From: Cyanobacteriota bacterium SRBZ.bins.94.201705
GTDB lineage: Bacteria > Cyanobacteriota > Cyanobacteriia > Cyanobacteriales > Cyanobacteriaceae
Reading direction: 5' to 3'
DNA length: 64,000 nt
Assembly: GCA_030549855.1 (NCBI GenBank)
Contig: JAUQQP010000046.1
Span: 1-64,000, forward strand
This document shows positions 17,706-27,246 of this stretch, piece after piece. The notes beneath the pieces are model-generated. The model searched no databases. It saw only the letters and a list, made by a program, of their open reading frames with translations, and was not told where the DNA came from. A program made the translations under genes and the position numbers. Every line of letters starts with the position of its first letter. The stretch's first letter is position 1.

Positions 17706-17743
17706 CTTTCTCTGTAACGGAGAAAGGTTAGCCTCGCGCTAAC
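17706..17743 (+). promoter_or_regulatory. Two tandem hairpins between AAA and DUF1257 genes
   Basis: CTTTCTC (17706-17712) pairs with GAGAAAG (17720-17726). Directly adjoining, GTTAGC (17727-17732) pairs with GCTAAC (17738-17743). Both stems are perfect, with 7- and 5-nt loops. No T run follows either, so they look more like an mRNA processing or stability element than a terminator. Confidence 0.5.
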
Positions 17744-17800
17744 AGTTCTACTTGCCTTTTAGTTGATTGTTTGTTGTCGTTATAATAGGAGGAAAGTCCC

Positions 17801-18151
17801 ATGTCCCATTTTAGCACACTGCGTACCAAAATCACCGACGCTGAAGTACTCATCAACTCCCTCAAGGATCTCGGCCTGACTGTTAAGCTCAACGCCGATG
17901 TCCGCGGCTACAACAATCAGAGAATCCGTGCTGACATCGTAGCCGTTTTGGAAGGGGAATACGACCTGGGATGGTCTCGGAATGCTGATGGCACTTTCGA
18001 CCTCATCGCTGACCTGTGGGGTGTTGCCAAGAAACACAATCAAACTGAACTTATCAATTCCATCAATCAAAAATACGCTGTTAACAAAACCCTGAAGGAA
18101 GTTAAACAGCGCGGCCTACAAAATGCCAACGTTAAGCTGGTGGTTAAGTAG
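17801..18151 (+). CDS. ycf35: DUF1257 / Ycf35 family protein
   Basis: This 116-aa soluble protein starts MSHFSTLRTKITDAEVL and carries the family core L-E-G-E-Y-D-L-G-W and LIADLWGVAKKHNQ. DUF1257 (Ycf35) occurs across cyanobacteria and in red-lineage plastid genomes, and its function is unknown. It has a strong AGGAGG ribosome binding site 8-13 bp before the ATG. It follows the AAA ATPase by 99 bp across tandem hairpins and is closed by a strong terminator, so it is probably part of the same transcript but separately stabilised. Confidence 0.88.
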   Translation: MSHFSTLRTKITDAEVLINSLKDLGLTVKLNADVRGYNNQRIRADIVAVLEGEYDLGWSRNADGTFDLIADLWGVAKKHNQTELINSINQKYAVNKTLKEVKQRGLQNANVKLVVK

Positions 18152-18184
18152 TGCCGCCCTTTAACTGACCATAAGTGCCTTGTA

Positions 18185-18222
18185 GGGGTTAGTCAACGAG
18201 GAGTTGATTAGCCCTTTTTTTT
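18185..18222 (+). terminator. Strong rho-independent terminator after DUF1257
   Basis: GGGG-TTAGTCAAC pairs with GTTGATTAGCCC (one bulge, two G-U pairs) around a 5-nt loop and is followed at once by eight T residues. Confidence 0.88.
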
Positions 18223-18310
18223 CTCTTTGTGGGGTTTTCGTGGAAAACACGGGGAACTATCCCAGGTTAAAAGCGTTATACTTATTGTGGATGGAGATGT
18301 CAAGAGCCGA

Positions 18311-19831
18311 ATGATTCTGAGCTATTGCCTCAACCCCGACTGCCCCTCTCCCCAAAATCCCCCACATCTGAAATACTGTCAGGCATGTGGCTCCGAGCTT
18401 ATTTTAAGGGGCCGTTATCGTGCTGTCAAGAAAATAGGCAAGGGCGGCTTCGGCTCCACTTTTCTCTGTGTGGATTTGTCCCTCCCAGGTAACCCCCTCT
18501 GTGTGGTTAAACAATTGAAAGTGCCTGCCGATGACAAGGAAGACTTTGAAATGGCCCTGGAATTGTTTGCCAGAGAGGCTAAAACCCTAGGGAAGTTAGA
18601 CCATCCCCAGATTCCCCGTCTGCTGGACTATTTTGAACAGGATAAGCGCTTTTATCTGGTCCAAACCTGGGTTAAAGGGGACAATCTCCAACAGGAAGTC
18701 AAGAAGAACGGTGTTTTTACGGAGAAAAAGCTGAGGGAATTCTTAGAGGAAATTTTACAGGTACTTAAGTATGTCCACTCCCAAAAAATTATTCACCGGG
18801 ACATTAAACCGGCTAATATTATCCGGAGGGAACAGGATGGCAGACTAGTACTGATTGACTTTGGGGCAGTAAAAGATGAGGTAAACAGTCAGTTGGCGGC
18901 CAAATATCACGGGAAAACCGCCCTTACCCAGTTTGCCGTGGGGACCATGGGTTATGCCCCCCCCGAACAGTTAGCCATGCGCCCCTTCTATTCTAGCGAC
19001 ATTTATGCCCTGGGGGCCACCTGTTTGTACCTGTTGACCGGGAAGTCTCCTAAGGACTTTCCAGTAAATGAAAATACAGGGGAGTTGGCCTGGCGAGAAT
19101 CTGTCAACATTAGTAAGGGTTTGGAGAGTATTCTGTCTCGCATGTTGGAGGTGGACATCCGTAACCGCTACAAGTCTGCAGAAGAGGTACTGAGAGATTT
19201 AGAATTGATTGGGGCAGAGGGAGAGTTGAGACAGGGATTGGTGATTCAGTCTTCCCCTCCTCCGGCCAAACCCAAGACAGCTAACGCCGCCGACGACTCC
19301 TCCTCTGATACTAGTTATGCCTCCCCCACCGCCCGTTTGGCTAGGGCTATTAGGGCGAGAAAATCCCGTCAGGGGAAAACTGGCCAGGTGGTTGCCATCC
19401 CCGTCACCGTGGAAACTATCCTCCTCAGTTATGGCAGGGGGAAAAGGGATTTCAGTGGTCAGAATTTAAATGGCTTTGATTTTTCCGGGCAGGAAATACC
19501 GGGAATCAATTTCCACCACTGTCAGCTGAAAGGGGCATCCTTTGAAGGAAGTAATCTAAAAAGGGCCAATTTTTACGCTGCTGACCTAAAAGGCGCTAAT
19601 TTTTACAAAGCTCGTCTTAAATACGGTCATTTTCTTAAAGCCGACCTACAAGGTGCGGATTTGCGGGAGGCTGATTTGCGTCTGGCTAATTTGGAAGGGG
19701 CAATTCTTATGGATACCAACCTGTGTGGGGCTGATCTTACCGGTGCTACAGTCACTGAGGAACAATTGGCACAGGCCATCACCAACTGGAACACCATCTT
19801 CCCCGACGGCAAAAAACGGCTGTTTGGCTAG
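18311..19831 (+). CDS. spkB: Ser/Thr protein kinase with N-terminal Cys motif and pentapeptide repeats (SpkB-like)
   Basis: This 506-aa protein starts with a small Cys cluster (C-L-N-P-D-C ... C-Q-A-C, about 6-27), probably a zinc ribbon or redox site. The Hanks-type kinase domain (about 38-300) has a Gly loop IGKGGFGSTF, catalytic Lys in VVKQLK, HRDIKPANII, DFG in LIDFGAV and GYAPPEQ. After a low-complexity linker, A-(D/N)-L-x-x pentapeptide repeats fill about 410-490. This architecture matches Synechocystis SpkB, linked there to motility and oxidative stress, so the symbol is by architecture only. ATG 18311 is preferred to TTG 18227. The last 4 bp overlap the convergent methyltransferase gene. 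Confidence 0.87.
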   Translation: MILSYCLNPDCPSPQNPPHLKYCQACGSELILRGRYRAVKKIGKGGFGSTFLCVDLSLPGNPLCVVKQLKVPADDKEDFEMALELFAREAKTLGKLDHPQIPRLLDYFEQDKRFYLVQTWVKGDNLQQEVKKNGVFTEKKLREFLEEILQVLKYVHSQKIIHRDIKPANIIRREQDGRLVLIDFGAVKDEVNSQLAAKYHGKTALTQFAVGTMGYAPPEQLAMRPFYSSDIYALGATCLYLLTGKSPKDFPVNENTGELAWRESVNISKGLESILSRMLEVDIRNRYKSAEEVLRDLELIGAEGELRQGLVIQSSPPPAKPKTANAADDSSSDTSYASPTARLARAIRARKSRQGKTGQVVAIPVTVETILLSYGRGKRDFSGQNLNGFDFSGQEIPGINFHHCQLKGASFEGSNLKRANFYAADLKGANFYKARLKYGHFLKADLQGADLREADLRLANLEGAILMDTNLCGADLTGATVTEEQLAQAITNWNTIFPDGKKRLFG

Positions 19832-21027
19832 GGTAGACTTAACATCACTAATTGCCTCTTGACAAGAGAACGTACTTGTGGTAGGCTAAGACTAACCTGG
19901 CCTAGGATGTCTTTGACTGTAAGCTGTTTGTCAGGATTAAGACTACAGAGTTTCATAAAGGCAAACTCGTCGTCGTCCAGGGTAACGGGTTGGAATTGGT
20001 AGTCCAGCAGGCTTTTGCTTTCCCAGCCAAACATGCAGGGGTTGAGTTGGGGGATGGCCTTTTCCAATAACTCGTCTTCCTGCCAGTGGTAGCGAGGCAG
20101 AGGCGGTTTGGCCAGGAAAAACTCATAGTGGGTGATGGCTTCTGGATCTAGCAATTCTATCAGGCGATAACGTTGTTTTTCTGTCAAAGACTGGGCTTTT
20201 TTCATCAACTCTTCGTCTTTCCCCAGCAAACGCTCCAATTGCCACACCTGGGGGTTAGAAAAGCCCACAAATTCCAGTCCTGAGCTGTTGATAAAATCAA
20301 AGAGGGTATTGATGTTAAAGTCTATCTCCTGGGGGTGGACATACATATCGGCAAAACACTCATCCCTTTGATTCTCCCATGCCCAACGCTCTTTTTCTCT
20401 CCTCACTAGACGATTATTCTCTGGCAAGGCAGCAAATATTTTCCTCCCGATTCTTACCCCCTCCTTGTAGTCGTCCTTTTTATCATTTAATAGGGCAATG
20501 GCCTGTTGCATCAACCGAATTTCCCACCTGCCTAACTCCCCATAAACGAAAATATGAAAAATCCCTCCTGGGGCAAGTTTTGAGGCTAATGCCTTTAATC
20601 CCACCTCCGGCTGAGGCAAGTGGTGTAATACTCCCACACAGTTGATAAAATCAAATTCCCCCTCCAACTGGCCTACCGACTCCACTGGCAACTGTTTGAA
20701 GGTAATACTTCCCTGAAAGTCTTTGAGAATTCCCGACTTCTCCAGTCGCCTTTGGGCAATCTCTAAGGCTTTTTCACTAATGTCCACTGCTACTATATCA
20801 GCCTTGGGGTTGTGGAGAAGTAAATACTCTGTACCTGAGCCTGTACCACAACCCGCATCTAAAATGCGAATCCTCTCCCTTTTGGGTTTAATGCCAGTAC
20901 AGAAATTATAGGCCGCCTGATAGTGCCAACGCCAATTATAACCAGTAGGGGGTTCGTCTAAGAGAGGATCTGGTGGAAAGGGATATGTGTTATAAAGTCT
21001 TCTAACCGCTTCTGTTACCTCTGACAT
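19828..21027 (-). CDS. Class I SAM-dependent methyltransferase with C-terminal extension
   Basis: This 399-aa protein has a class I Rossmann methyltransferase domain (about 45-220): SAM-binding motif ILDAGCGTGSGTEY, an acidic end of strand 2 in VAVDISEKAL and the post-motif FDFINCVGVLHHLPQP. The N-terminus has the pattern RRLYNTYPFPPDPLL, found in a group of cyanobacterial methyltransferases. The last 90 residues may form a winged-helix-like lid. The substrate cannot be told from sequence. ATG 21027 is chosen over an upstream TTG at 21081. Confidence 0.82.
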   Translation of the reverse strand: MSEVTEAVRRLYNTYPFPPDPLLDEPPTGYNWRWHYQAAYNFCTGIKPKRERIRILDAGCGTGSGTEYLLLHNPKADIVAVDISEKALEIAQRRLEKSGILKDFQGSITFKQLPVESVGQLEGEFDFINCVGVLHHLPQPEVGLKALASKLAPGGIFHIFVYGELGRWEIRLMQQAIALLNDKKDDYKEGVRIGRKIFAALPENNRLVRREKERWAWENQRDECFADMYVHPQEIDFNINTLFDFINSSGLEFVGFSNPQVWQLERLLGKDEELMKKAQSLTEKQRYRLIELLDPEAITHYEFFLAKPPLPRYHWQEDELLEKAIPQLNPCMFGWESKSLLDYQFQPVTLDDDEFAFMKLCSLNPDKQLTVKDILGQVSLSLPQVRSLVKRQLVMLSLP

Positions 21028-21171
21028 CAACTTTCCTGTTAAACTGTTAACTGTTAAACCCTTAAATGGTTCTCTTACCAAGGCCCCGTCAGATTATATC
21101 ATAAAGCCCCTGCCATGTCATCCCAATAATTGATAAAATCTTATCCCCTGGAGACTATTCCCCGTTTTTGT

Positions 21172-22116
21172 ATGTACCAGAAAGAAAAAGAGATTGCCAT
21201 CGCCGCCGTGCGTCAGGCATCCCAACTATGCGAAAAAGTTAGGACAGCTATACCACCAGCTTTGGCAAAAGAAGACAAAAGCCCGGTAACCGTGGCAGAC
21301 TTCGGCTCACAAGCTATTATATGTAAGGCAATAAGAGAAGCCTTCCCCCACGACCCCATTGTAGCAGAAGAATGCGCCCAGCAGCTACGTCGGCCAGAAG
21401 CTACCCAGACTCTAAGTCAGGTTGCTGAATACGTGCAAGGAATTATCCCTTCTACAACCCCTGGGGAGGTATTGGACTGGATTGACTACGGCAATGGCAC
21501 CGTGGGGGAACGTTTTTGGACCCTAGATCCCATTGATGGCACAAAAGGATTCCTCCGTCAAGACCAATATGCCATCGCCCTGGCATTGATTGAGGGAAAA
21601 GAGGTAAAACTGGGGGTGTTGGGATGTCCTGCTTTGTGGGGAGGCACCCTTTTTGTGGCTGTCAGGGGTGAAGGAAGTTATAAAATGTCCCTCACAGGGG
21701 AAGAAGTCACAAGACTACAGGTGGTTGACAGTCAAACGGGGGAGTATTTCCGCTTGGTGGAAAGTGTAGAATCCAGTCACGGCGACTCGGAAAGACAAAA
21801 TGCCATCGCTAAGGCAATAGGCATCACTTCCCCCTCCCTCCGAGTAGACTCCCAGGCTAAATACGGCATTGTGGCTTCCGGTAAAGCGGCTTTGTATCTC
21901 CGTCTACCTTCCCCCCTCCACCCAGACTACCGGGAGAATATTTGGGATCATGCCGCTGGTGCTATCATTGTGGAAGAAGCCGGTGGCACTGTCACTGACA
22001 TGTTTGGCCAACCCCTTGATTTCTTCTCCTCCCCAAAGATGGTTAATAATCGAGGGGTGATAGCCTCCTGCGGTAGCATACACCAAGCCGTGTTAAAAGC
22101 CTTATCCTCACAATGA
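21172..22116 (+). CDS. CysQ/SAL1-type 3'(2'),5'-bisphosphate nucleotidase
   Basis: This 314-aa Mg-dependent, Li-sensitive phosphatase is probably active on 3'-phosphoadenosine 5'-phosphate (PAP), the by-product of sulfate assimilation. Metal sites are V-A-D-F-G-S-Q near 43, V-A-E-E near 65, the catalytic W-T-L-D-P-I-D-G-T-K-G (about 112-122) and I-W-D-H-A-A-G-A (about 255-262). Inositol monophosphatase activity is an alternative. ATG 21172 fits the family N-terminus better than TTG 21130. The stop overlaps the ktrB ATG (ATGA), so the two are translationally coupled. Confidence 0.87.
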   Translation: MYQKEKEIAIAAVRQASQLCEKVRTAIPPALAKEDKSPVTVADFGSQAIICKAIREAFPHDPIVAEECAQQLRRPEATQTLSQVAEYVQGIIPSTTPGEVLDWIDYGNGTVGERFWTLDPIDGTKGFLRQDQYAIALALIEGKEVKLGVLGCPALWGGTLFVAVRGEGSYKMSLTGEEVTRLQVVDSQTGEYFRLVESVESSHGDSERQNAIAKAIGITSPSLRVDSQAKYGIVASGKAALYLRLPSPLHPDYRENIWDHAAGAIIVEEAGGTVTDMFGQPLDFFSSPKMVNNRGVIASCGSIHQAVLKALSSQ

Positions 22117-23447
22117 CAATAGCCCGAAGTATCTGTCTTGGCTTTGTAGCCGTTATTGCTATTGGCACCTTTCTCCTAACCCTCCCCTGGTGTACAGAAA
22201 CAGGAGAGTGGGGGGATTTGCTAACTGCCCTTTTTACCTCCACCTCGGCGGTATGTGTTACCGGCTTGACTGTTACAGACACTGGCACCTATTTTTCCTT
22301 CCTGGGGGAGTTGGTAATCCTCCTGTTAATTCAAATAGGGGGATTAGGCTACATGACTACCACCACCTTCCTAATACTGTTAATCGGCAAAAAGTTCGAT
22401 TTTAGACAAAAAATTGCCATAAAAGAGTCCTTTGACCGTCCCTTTCTCCAAGGCAGTCGCAATCTGGTAATCTCTATCATTATTACTACCTTTATCCTAG
22501 AATTGGCAGCCACTATCCTCCTTTTCCCCACCTTTGCGGCAGACTATGGCCTATTTGAGGGAATATGGCTGGCTGTATTCCATTCTGTAAGCGCCTGGAA
22601 TAACGCCGGCTTTAGTCTTTTCCCCGATAGCCTCATGAGATACCAGACTTCCCTGCCAGTGAATCTGATTATCACTAGTCTGATTATTTTGGGGGGTATA
22701 GGCTATCAGGTGATCATAGAAGTATGTTTCTGGCTAGTAGATATCCTCCGCCATAATAAACCAGTCCATGAATTTTCCCTCAATTTTAAGGTAGTAACCA
22801 GTACTACGGCAGTGCTTTTAGTAGTAGGCACCATCGCCGTCTATCTCACAGAAGTCAATAACCCCTCCACCCTAGCCTCCCACCCTTTTGAAGAACAGAT
22901 TATGCTAGCCTGGTTTCAATCAGTCACCAGTCGCACCGCCGGCTTCAACTCCATAGACATAGCCGCTATGACTTCCTCCGGCTTGTTTGTCACCATCTGT
23001 CTGATGTTTATCGGCGCCAGTCCCAGTGGTACGGGTGGAGGTATTAAAACTACAACCATAAGAATCCTATACAGCAGTACGAAGGCAGTACTACAAGGGC
23101 AAGAACAGGTGATAATGTTTAAAAGAGAAGTACCGGTATCTCTAATTTTAAAGGCAATGGCAGTGGTTTTCGGCTCCGCCATGACAGTAGTGGTTATAAC
23201 CCTCATTATCTCCCTTCTGGATGGGAAACACGAATTTCTAGCTATTCTATTTGAAGTAGTCTCTGCCTTTGCTACAGTAGGCTTGTCCACGGGAATTACC
23301 CCCCAGTTGCCCCAGTTGGCAAAACTGGCTCTAATATTTACCATGTATCTAGGACGAGTAGGTGTTTTACTGTTTATGGCGGCCATCATTGGTGAAACTC
23401 GTCCAAGTCGCATCGAGTATCCCCAGGAAAATCTATTAGTAGGTTAA
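22113..23447 (+). CDS. ktrB: KtrB/TrkH-type potassium uptake channel subunit
   Basis: This 444-aa integral membrane protein has four M1-P-M2 repeats. The four selectivity-filter loops are visible: S-A-V-C-V-T-G-L (about 43-50), S-A-W-N-N-A-G-F, S-R-T-A-G-F-N-S and S-A-F-A-T-V-G-L. They fit a K+ pathway in the plasma membrane, Na+-dependent in known cyanobacterial Ktr systems. It is followed after 6 bp by ktrA, its regulatory RCK partner. Overlap with the CysQ-like gene suggests a salt-response operon, since PAP phosphatases are salt-sensitive (inference). Confidence 0.92.
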   Translation: MTIARSICLGFVAVIAIGTFLLTLPWCTETGEWGDLLTALFTSTSAVCVTGLTVTDTGTYFSFLGELVILLLIQIGGLGYMTTTTFLILLIGKKFDFRQKIAIKESFDRPFLQGSRNLVISIIITTFILELAATILLFPTFAADYGLFEGIWLAVFHSVSAWNNAGFSLFPDSLMRYQTSLPVNLIITSLIILGGIGYQVIIEVCFWLVDILRHNKPVHEFSLNFKVVTSTTAVLLVVGTIAVYLTEVNNPSTLASHPFEEQIMLAWFQSVTSRTAGFNSIDIAAMTSSGLFVTICLMFIGASPSGTGGGIKTTTIRILYSSTKAVLQGQEQVIMFKREVPVSLILKAMAVVFGSAMTVVVITLIISLLDGKHEFLAILFEVVSAFATVGLSTGITPQLPQLAKLALIFTMYLGRVGVLLFMAAIIGETRPSRIEYPQENLLVG

Positions 23448-23453
23448 ACTACC

Positions 23454-24188
23454 ATGGTAGACAAAAATAATCCTGCTCAGGCCAAAAGCTTTTTTAACCT
23501 AGATTTGGGGGGGATAAAGTTTCTCCAAAACCTCAGAAAAGACACCCGTCAATTCGCAGTCATCGGCTTAGGCAGATTTGGGAGGGCAGTCTGTCAAACT
23601 CTGTATAATATGGGCTATGAGGTTTTGGGCGCCGATGTGGAAGAAAAACTAGTTGCCCAAGCCTTGACAGATAAAATTGCCACCAGTGCCATCCGTTTAG
23701 ATTCTACAGAAGTCAGTGCCCTTAAGGAAGCTGGGATTTTTGAATTGGACACTGTCATTGTCGCCATCGGCAACTACCTGGAAGAAAGCATTGTTACTAC
23801 CCTTAATCTTAAAGAAGGGGGGGTAAAATATGTAGTGGCCAAAGCATCATCGGAAACCCATGGTAAACTCCTCAAAAAAGTGGGTGCTGACTTGGTAGTA
23901 TACCCAGAATACGATGCTGGCAGGGAGTTGGCTTATACCCTCACTAAACCCGGTATTCTAGACCGATTTGAACTAGACCCAGATCATAGTATAGTAGAAA
24001 TCCAAGTGCCTGAAGAATTTGACGGCAAAACCCTGGCTGAGATTAAATTACGCACCCGTTATGGCTTAAATGTCTTGGCAGTAGGCAACGAGGAGAAACT
24101 CACTATTAACCCTCCCCCCCAATATGTCCTCACTAAAGGCCATTATATGGTAGTTATCGGCTCCAATAAAGACATCAACCGCCTTTGA
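23454..24188 (+). CDS. ktrA: KtrA, RCK/TrkA-N regulatory subunit of K+ uptake
   Basis: This 244-aa cytosolic protein has a Rossmann RCK-N domain (about 32-155; nucleotide loop [10 protein letters not shown]) that binds ATP/ADP or NAD(H), and an RCK-C domain (about 165-244; S-I-V-E-I-Q-V-P). It gates KtrB as an octameric ring. The N-terminal 30 residues are an extension beyond the typical KtrA start. It overlaps pdxA tail to tail by 14 bp. Confidence 0.92.
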   Translation: MVDKNNPAQAKSFFNLDLGGIKFLQNLRKDTRQFAVIGLGRFGRAVCQTLYNMGYEVLGADVEEKLVAQALTDKIATSAIRLDSTEVSALKEAGIFELDTVIVAIGNYLEESIVTTLNLKEGGVKYVVAKASSETHGKLLKKVGADLVVYPEYDAGRELAYTLTKPGILDRFELDPDHSIVEIQVPEEFDGKTLAEIKLRTRYGLNVLAVGNEEKLTINPPPQYVLTKGHYMVVIGSNKDINRL

Positions 24189-25209
24189 CCTGTAACTTTT
24201 TCCGATTACGACATAGTTCTATCCCCCATTCGATAGCGGCTATCATACTTTTTGGGGAGGCTATTCCTTTCCCCGCAATGTCAAAGGCTGTACCATGGTC
24301 TGGTGAGGTTCTAATAAAGGGTAGTCCTATTGTAGTGTTAACAGCTTCAGAAAAAGCCATGGCCTTGACGGGAATTAAACCCTGGTCATGATACAATGCC
24401 AGGAAGGCAGAAAAGCTGGTAATGCTACTGTCCAGAAACCATGCCTGTGTAGGTTTTACCCACATGGTATCGGGGGGAATCAAACCAGTAAGAGTAATAT
24501 GAGGGTATTTGGCTTTTGCCTTTTCTAACCAGTCACAAAGCCACTGTTTCTCCTCCCAGCCAATTTTCCCATCCTCGCCACTGTGGGGATTCAAACCGGC
24601 GATGGCAATATGAGGATTACTCAAATTAAAATCCTTCTCCAGACTTTCCACCAGTAAAGACAATTTTTCATCCATCAACTGGGGATTGAGAGTGTCAGCT
24701 ACCATTCTTAGGGGGATATGGGTGGTGGCTAACAGAAGACGTAAAATCCACCCGGTGTGGGGAGACTTAGCTACAAACATCATCCCGTATTTCCCCACCC
24801 CACTCATTTCCCCTAATACCTCTGTTTGTCCGGGATAATTATAACCCGCTTCCTGCCACCAATACTTAGCAATAGGTGCAGTCACAATGCCATCAAATTC
24901 CCCCCTTGTTGTCAACCGGATAGCCTCCTTCAAATACAGAAAACTTGCCTCCCCTGTCTCCCGGCTTCCCTTCCCCCAGGTAAAGTCATGGGGATAGTCT
25001 ATGTCTAACACCTCCAGACAATCGGGATTTGCCAGGAAAGTGTTACTAACACCCTGTAGGTGGTTATAAGTTTCCCGTAGGCAGGCTTTAGACCCAACTA
25101 TGGTAATCTGGACATCAGACGGTATTGTTAGCTTCCCTAAGGCTTTTAAAATCACCTCTCCCCCTATCCCCGCCACGTCTCCCATTGTTACTGCCAGTCT
25201 AATAGTCAT
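24175..25209 (-). CDS. pdxA: 4-hydroxythreonine-4-phosphate dehydrogenase PdxA
   Basis: This 344-aa NAD-dependent enzyme belongs to the DXP-dependent pyridoxal-5'-phosphate pathway. Motifs are [11 protein letters not shown] at the N-terminus, the zinc-binding [12 protein letters not shown] (about 205-216) and [10 protein letters not shown] (about 274-283). [13 protein letters not shown] (about 303-315) is the PdxA signature end. Its start overlaps the histidine kinase stop by 11 bp, so it is last in a three-gene operon with an ABC permease and a histidine kinase. Confidence 0.95.
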   Translation of the reverse strand: MTIRLAVTMGDVAGIGGEVILKALGKLTIPSDVQITIVGSKACLRETYNHLQGVSNTFLANPDCLEVLDIDYPHDFTWGKGSRETGEASFLYLKEAIRLTTRGEFDGIVTAPIAKYWWQEAGYNYPGQTEVLGEMSGVGKYGMMFVAKSPHTGWILRLLLATTHIPLRMVADTLNPQLMDEKLSLLVESLEKDFNLSNPHIAIAGLNPHSGEDGKIGWEEKQWLCDWLEKAKAKYPHITLTGLIPPDTMWVKPTQAWFLDSSITSFSAFLALYHDQGLIPVKAMAFSEAVNTTIGLPFIRTSPDHGTAFDIAGKGIASPKSMIAAIEWGIELCRNRKKLQVKGG

Positions 25210-26443
25210 TGCCTTTCTTCTCCTTCCCTTGGGGATTTAGAGGCAACCAGAGGGTAAAGCAACTACCCTTTCCCTTTTCCGAGACTAGAGTAATATCCCC
25301 ACCATGTAGTCTCGCCAACCCCCGGGAGATAACTAACCCCAAACCACTCCCCCTGTGTTTCTTATGAAGGGGTGTATTCAACTGCACAAAAGGCCGGAAT
25401 AATTTTTTTTGTGACTCTTCGTCTATGCCAATCCCTGTGTCTATCACCTTAAACAGCAGCCAATCCCCCTCTCTAGTTACCTTCAAGGTTACTGACCCTT
25501 TTTCTGTGAATTTTACCGCATTTGACAGCAAATTTACTAGTATCTGTTTCAGACGACGTTGATCTCCTTCACAGTATACTATCTCCTCGTCTATCTCCAA
25601 TTTTAACTCCAAATTTTGTTCCTCTGCCTTGGTTTTCACCAGGGACATACTTGCCTCGCATAACTCCCTCACCAGGATTTTTTCTATGAATAATTCTTCC
25701 TTCTTCGCCTCTATTTTTGATAAATCCAACAAGTCGCTGATTAATTCCAACAAATAGGTAGCTGACTGATATATGGCATCTATGTATTGGGCCTGTTTTG
25801 GGTTTAAATCTCCATAAATCCTCTGTTGCAGCATTTTGGAAAAGCCTATAACTGCGGCTATTGGTGTCCTTAATTCGTGATTCATGTAGGATAAATACTC
25901 GCTTTGTCTGCGTAAATTTTCCTCTAACTTGGCCTCTCTTTCCTCTAATTCCCTTTCTCTGTATTCCAATTGGTTTTGATACAGGTAGAGGGAAATAAAC
26001 TTGCTCAAATCTGACAAATACTGGGGCAGATGGATACTAATACTGTCTGTTTCTTTTGTTTTTTCTGTCTCTAGATATAGGTATCCCAGATGTTTTTGTT
26101 TAAAAATTAAAGGGAGTAGATAGACGTTGCCATCCTTCTCTTGTTTCCCCCAATCCTGGAGGCCATTTTCCAAAATCTCCTGTTCAATCCTGCTTACCAC
26201 TGGTAGGACATTTGGCTTTCCCTCTGGAGAAAACTGATACTCCCAGACAATTTTTTCCCCCTCTTCTACTCTAAAAACAAGAAAAGTCTTCACTGATACC
26301 CTCTGAATGATTACCTCTAAACATGCCTGACAAAAATCTTGTACTGTCTTAGCTGTTTCCAGGGAGAAAATGAGAAAATCATAGAAGTTGCCTACAATTT
26401 CTGGATTCACTAGACTTTTTTCCAATGCAAGACGGTGGGACAT
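25199..26443 (-). CDS. Soluble GAF-like sensor histidine kinase
   Basis: This 414-aa protein has no membrane segment. Residues about 25-150 form a GAF-like sensor, followed by a coiled coil (about 155-185). The HisKA box is [10 protein letters not shown] (phospho-His near 192). The HATPase domain follows with N-box [10 protein letters not shown]1 D-T-G-I-G-I and G2 G-S-G-L-G-L. All catalytic residues are present. The ligand is unknown and no response regulator is adjacent. It is co-transcribed with an ABC-2-type permease (29 bp upstream) and pdxA (overlapping). Confidence 0.9.
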   Translation of the reverse strand: MSHRLALEKSLVNPEIVGNFYDFLIFSLETAKTVQDFCQACLEVIIQRVSVKTFLVFRVEEGEKIVWEYQFSPEGKPNVLPVVSRIEQEILENGLQDWGKQEKDGNVYLLPLIFKQKHLGYLYLETEKTKETDSISIHLPQYLSDLSKFISLYLYQNQLEYRERELEEREAKLEENLRRQSEYLSYMNHELRTPIAAVIGFSKMLQQRIYGDLNPKQAQYIDAIYQSATYLLELISDLLDLSKIEAKKEELFIEKILVRELCEASMSLVKTKAEEQNLELKLEIDEEIVYCEGDQRRLKQILVNLLSNAVKFTEKGSVTLKVTREGDWLLFKVIDTGIGIDEESQKKLFRPFVQLNTPLHKKHRGSGLGLVISRGLARLHGGDITLVSEKGKGSCFTLWLPLNPQGKEKKGNDY

Positions 26444-26472
26444 AATTTTCCTGGCTAGTAGAATAGTTTAAT

Positions 26473-27246
26473 CTAAAATTGTCTTCGGGAAAAAATTAAT
26501 ATTGTAATAGTTAAAAGGAAAATAATGTATAAAAGGGCATAAATTAGGGCACTAAGCAACTCACCAGTGGAAGGTAGAATGTTATAAACCGCCCCGTTTT
26601 TCAAGTTTAGTCTTTCTAAGTCTGGCACAATGGCATACAATACCCTTGTAATTTGTTTTACCCCAGGATTGTCAGTGATTTTACTTAATTGTAATAGATC
26701 TCTACTTAAATGTCCCATAATGTAAACCCCAAAACTAAAAAGGGTGGCCAGGATGGAACTAGTGAAAACACCGAAAGTCATGGCGACGGCTATTAACAAG
26801 GCCAATTCCAAGAGAATAAAGGCGACGGCTATAAGAATACTTCCCAGGTTGTAGGGGATTTTTAACAGACTAAGCAATATTAGATAAAATACCGTCATGG
26901 TACTTAACAATACAAATATAACCGCCGATAAACCCAGGTGTTTGCCAATGATAAATTCTGCCCGAGTCACAGGTTTAGGAATTAAAACCAAAACCGTCCT
27001 TTTTTCTATTTCTTTATTGATTAACCCTGTGCCTACAAAAATGGCAACAATAGCCCCCACTAGACTAATGGCACTTATTCCCAAATCCAGGAATATTTTT
27101 TGATCTGCCCCTACGGAAATTGGCGGCAACAATATCGCTCCCAGGATTAGAATTAGGATAAATAAACCAACAATGTAGAGAATTTTATCCCTTAGCACCT
27201 CCTGAAAACCATTCCTCGCTACGGCTAAAATCCTACCTATATTCAT
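26473..27246 (-). CDS. ABC-2-type transporter permease
   Basis: This 257-aa membrane protein has about six hydrophobic segments. The cytosolic N-terminus NIGRILAVARNGFQEVLRDKILY is typical of NosY/ABC-2 permeases, with the inter-helix motif N-K-E-I-E-K-R-T-V-L-V-L-I-P-K-P. The ATG at 27246 has AAAAGGGGA at proper spacing and is preferred to 27273. No ATPase gene is next to it, so the nucleotide-binding partner is encoded elsewhere. The substrate is unknown. Confidence 0.86.
   Translation of the reverse strand: MNIGRILAVARNGFQEVLRDKILYIVGLFILILILGAILLPPISVGADQKIFLDLGISAISLVGAIVAIFVGTGLINKEIEKRTVLVLIPKPVTRAEFIIGKHLGLSAVIFVLLSTMTVFYLILLSLLKIPYNLGSILIAVAFILLELALLIAVAMTFGVFTSSILATLFSFGVYIMGHLSRDLLQLSKITDNPGVKQITRVLYAIVPDLERLNLKNGAVYNILPSTGELLSALIYALLYIIFLLTITILIFSRRQF

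Noticed and set aside
17781-17786. Perfect TATAAT just before the DUF1257 gene
   Set aside because: It lies directly against the ribosome binding site, so a transcript starting from it would lack most of the Shine-Dalgarno sequence; no -35 at 16-18 bp.
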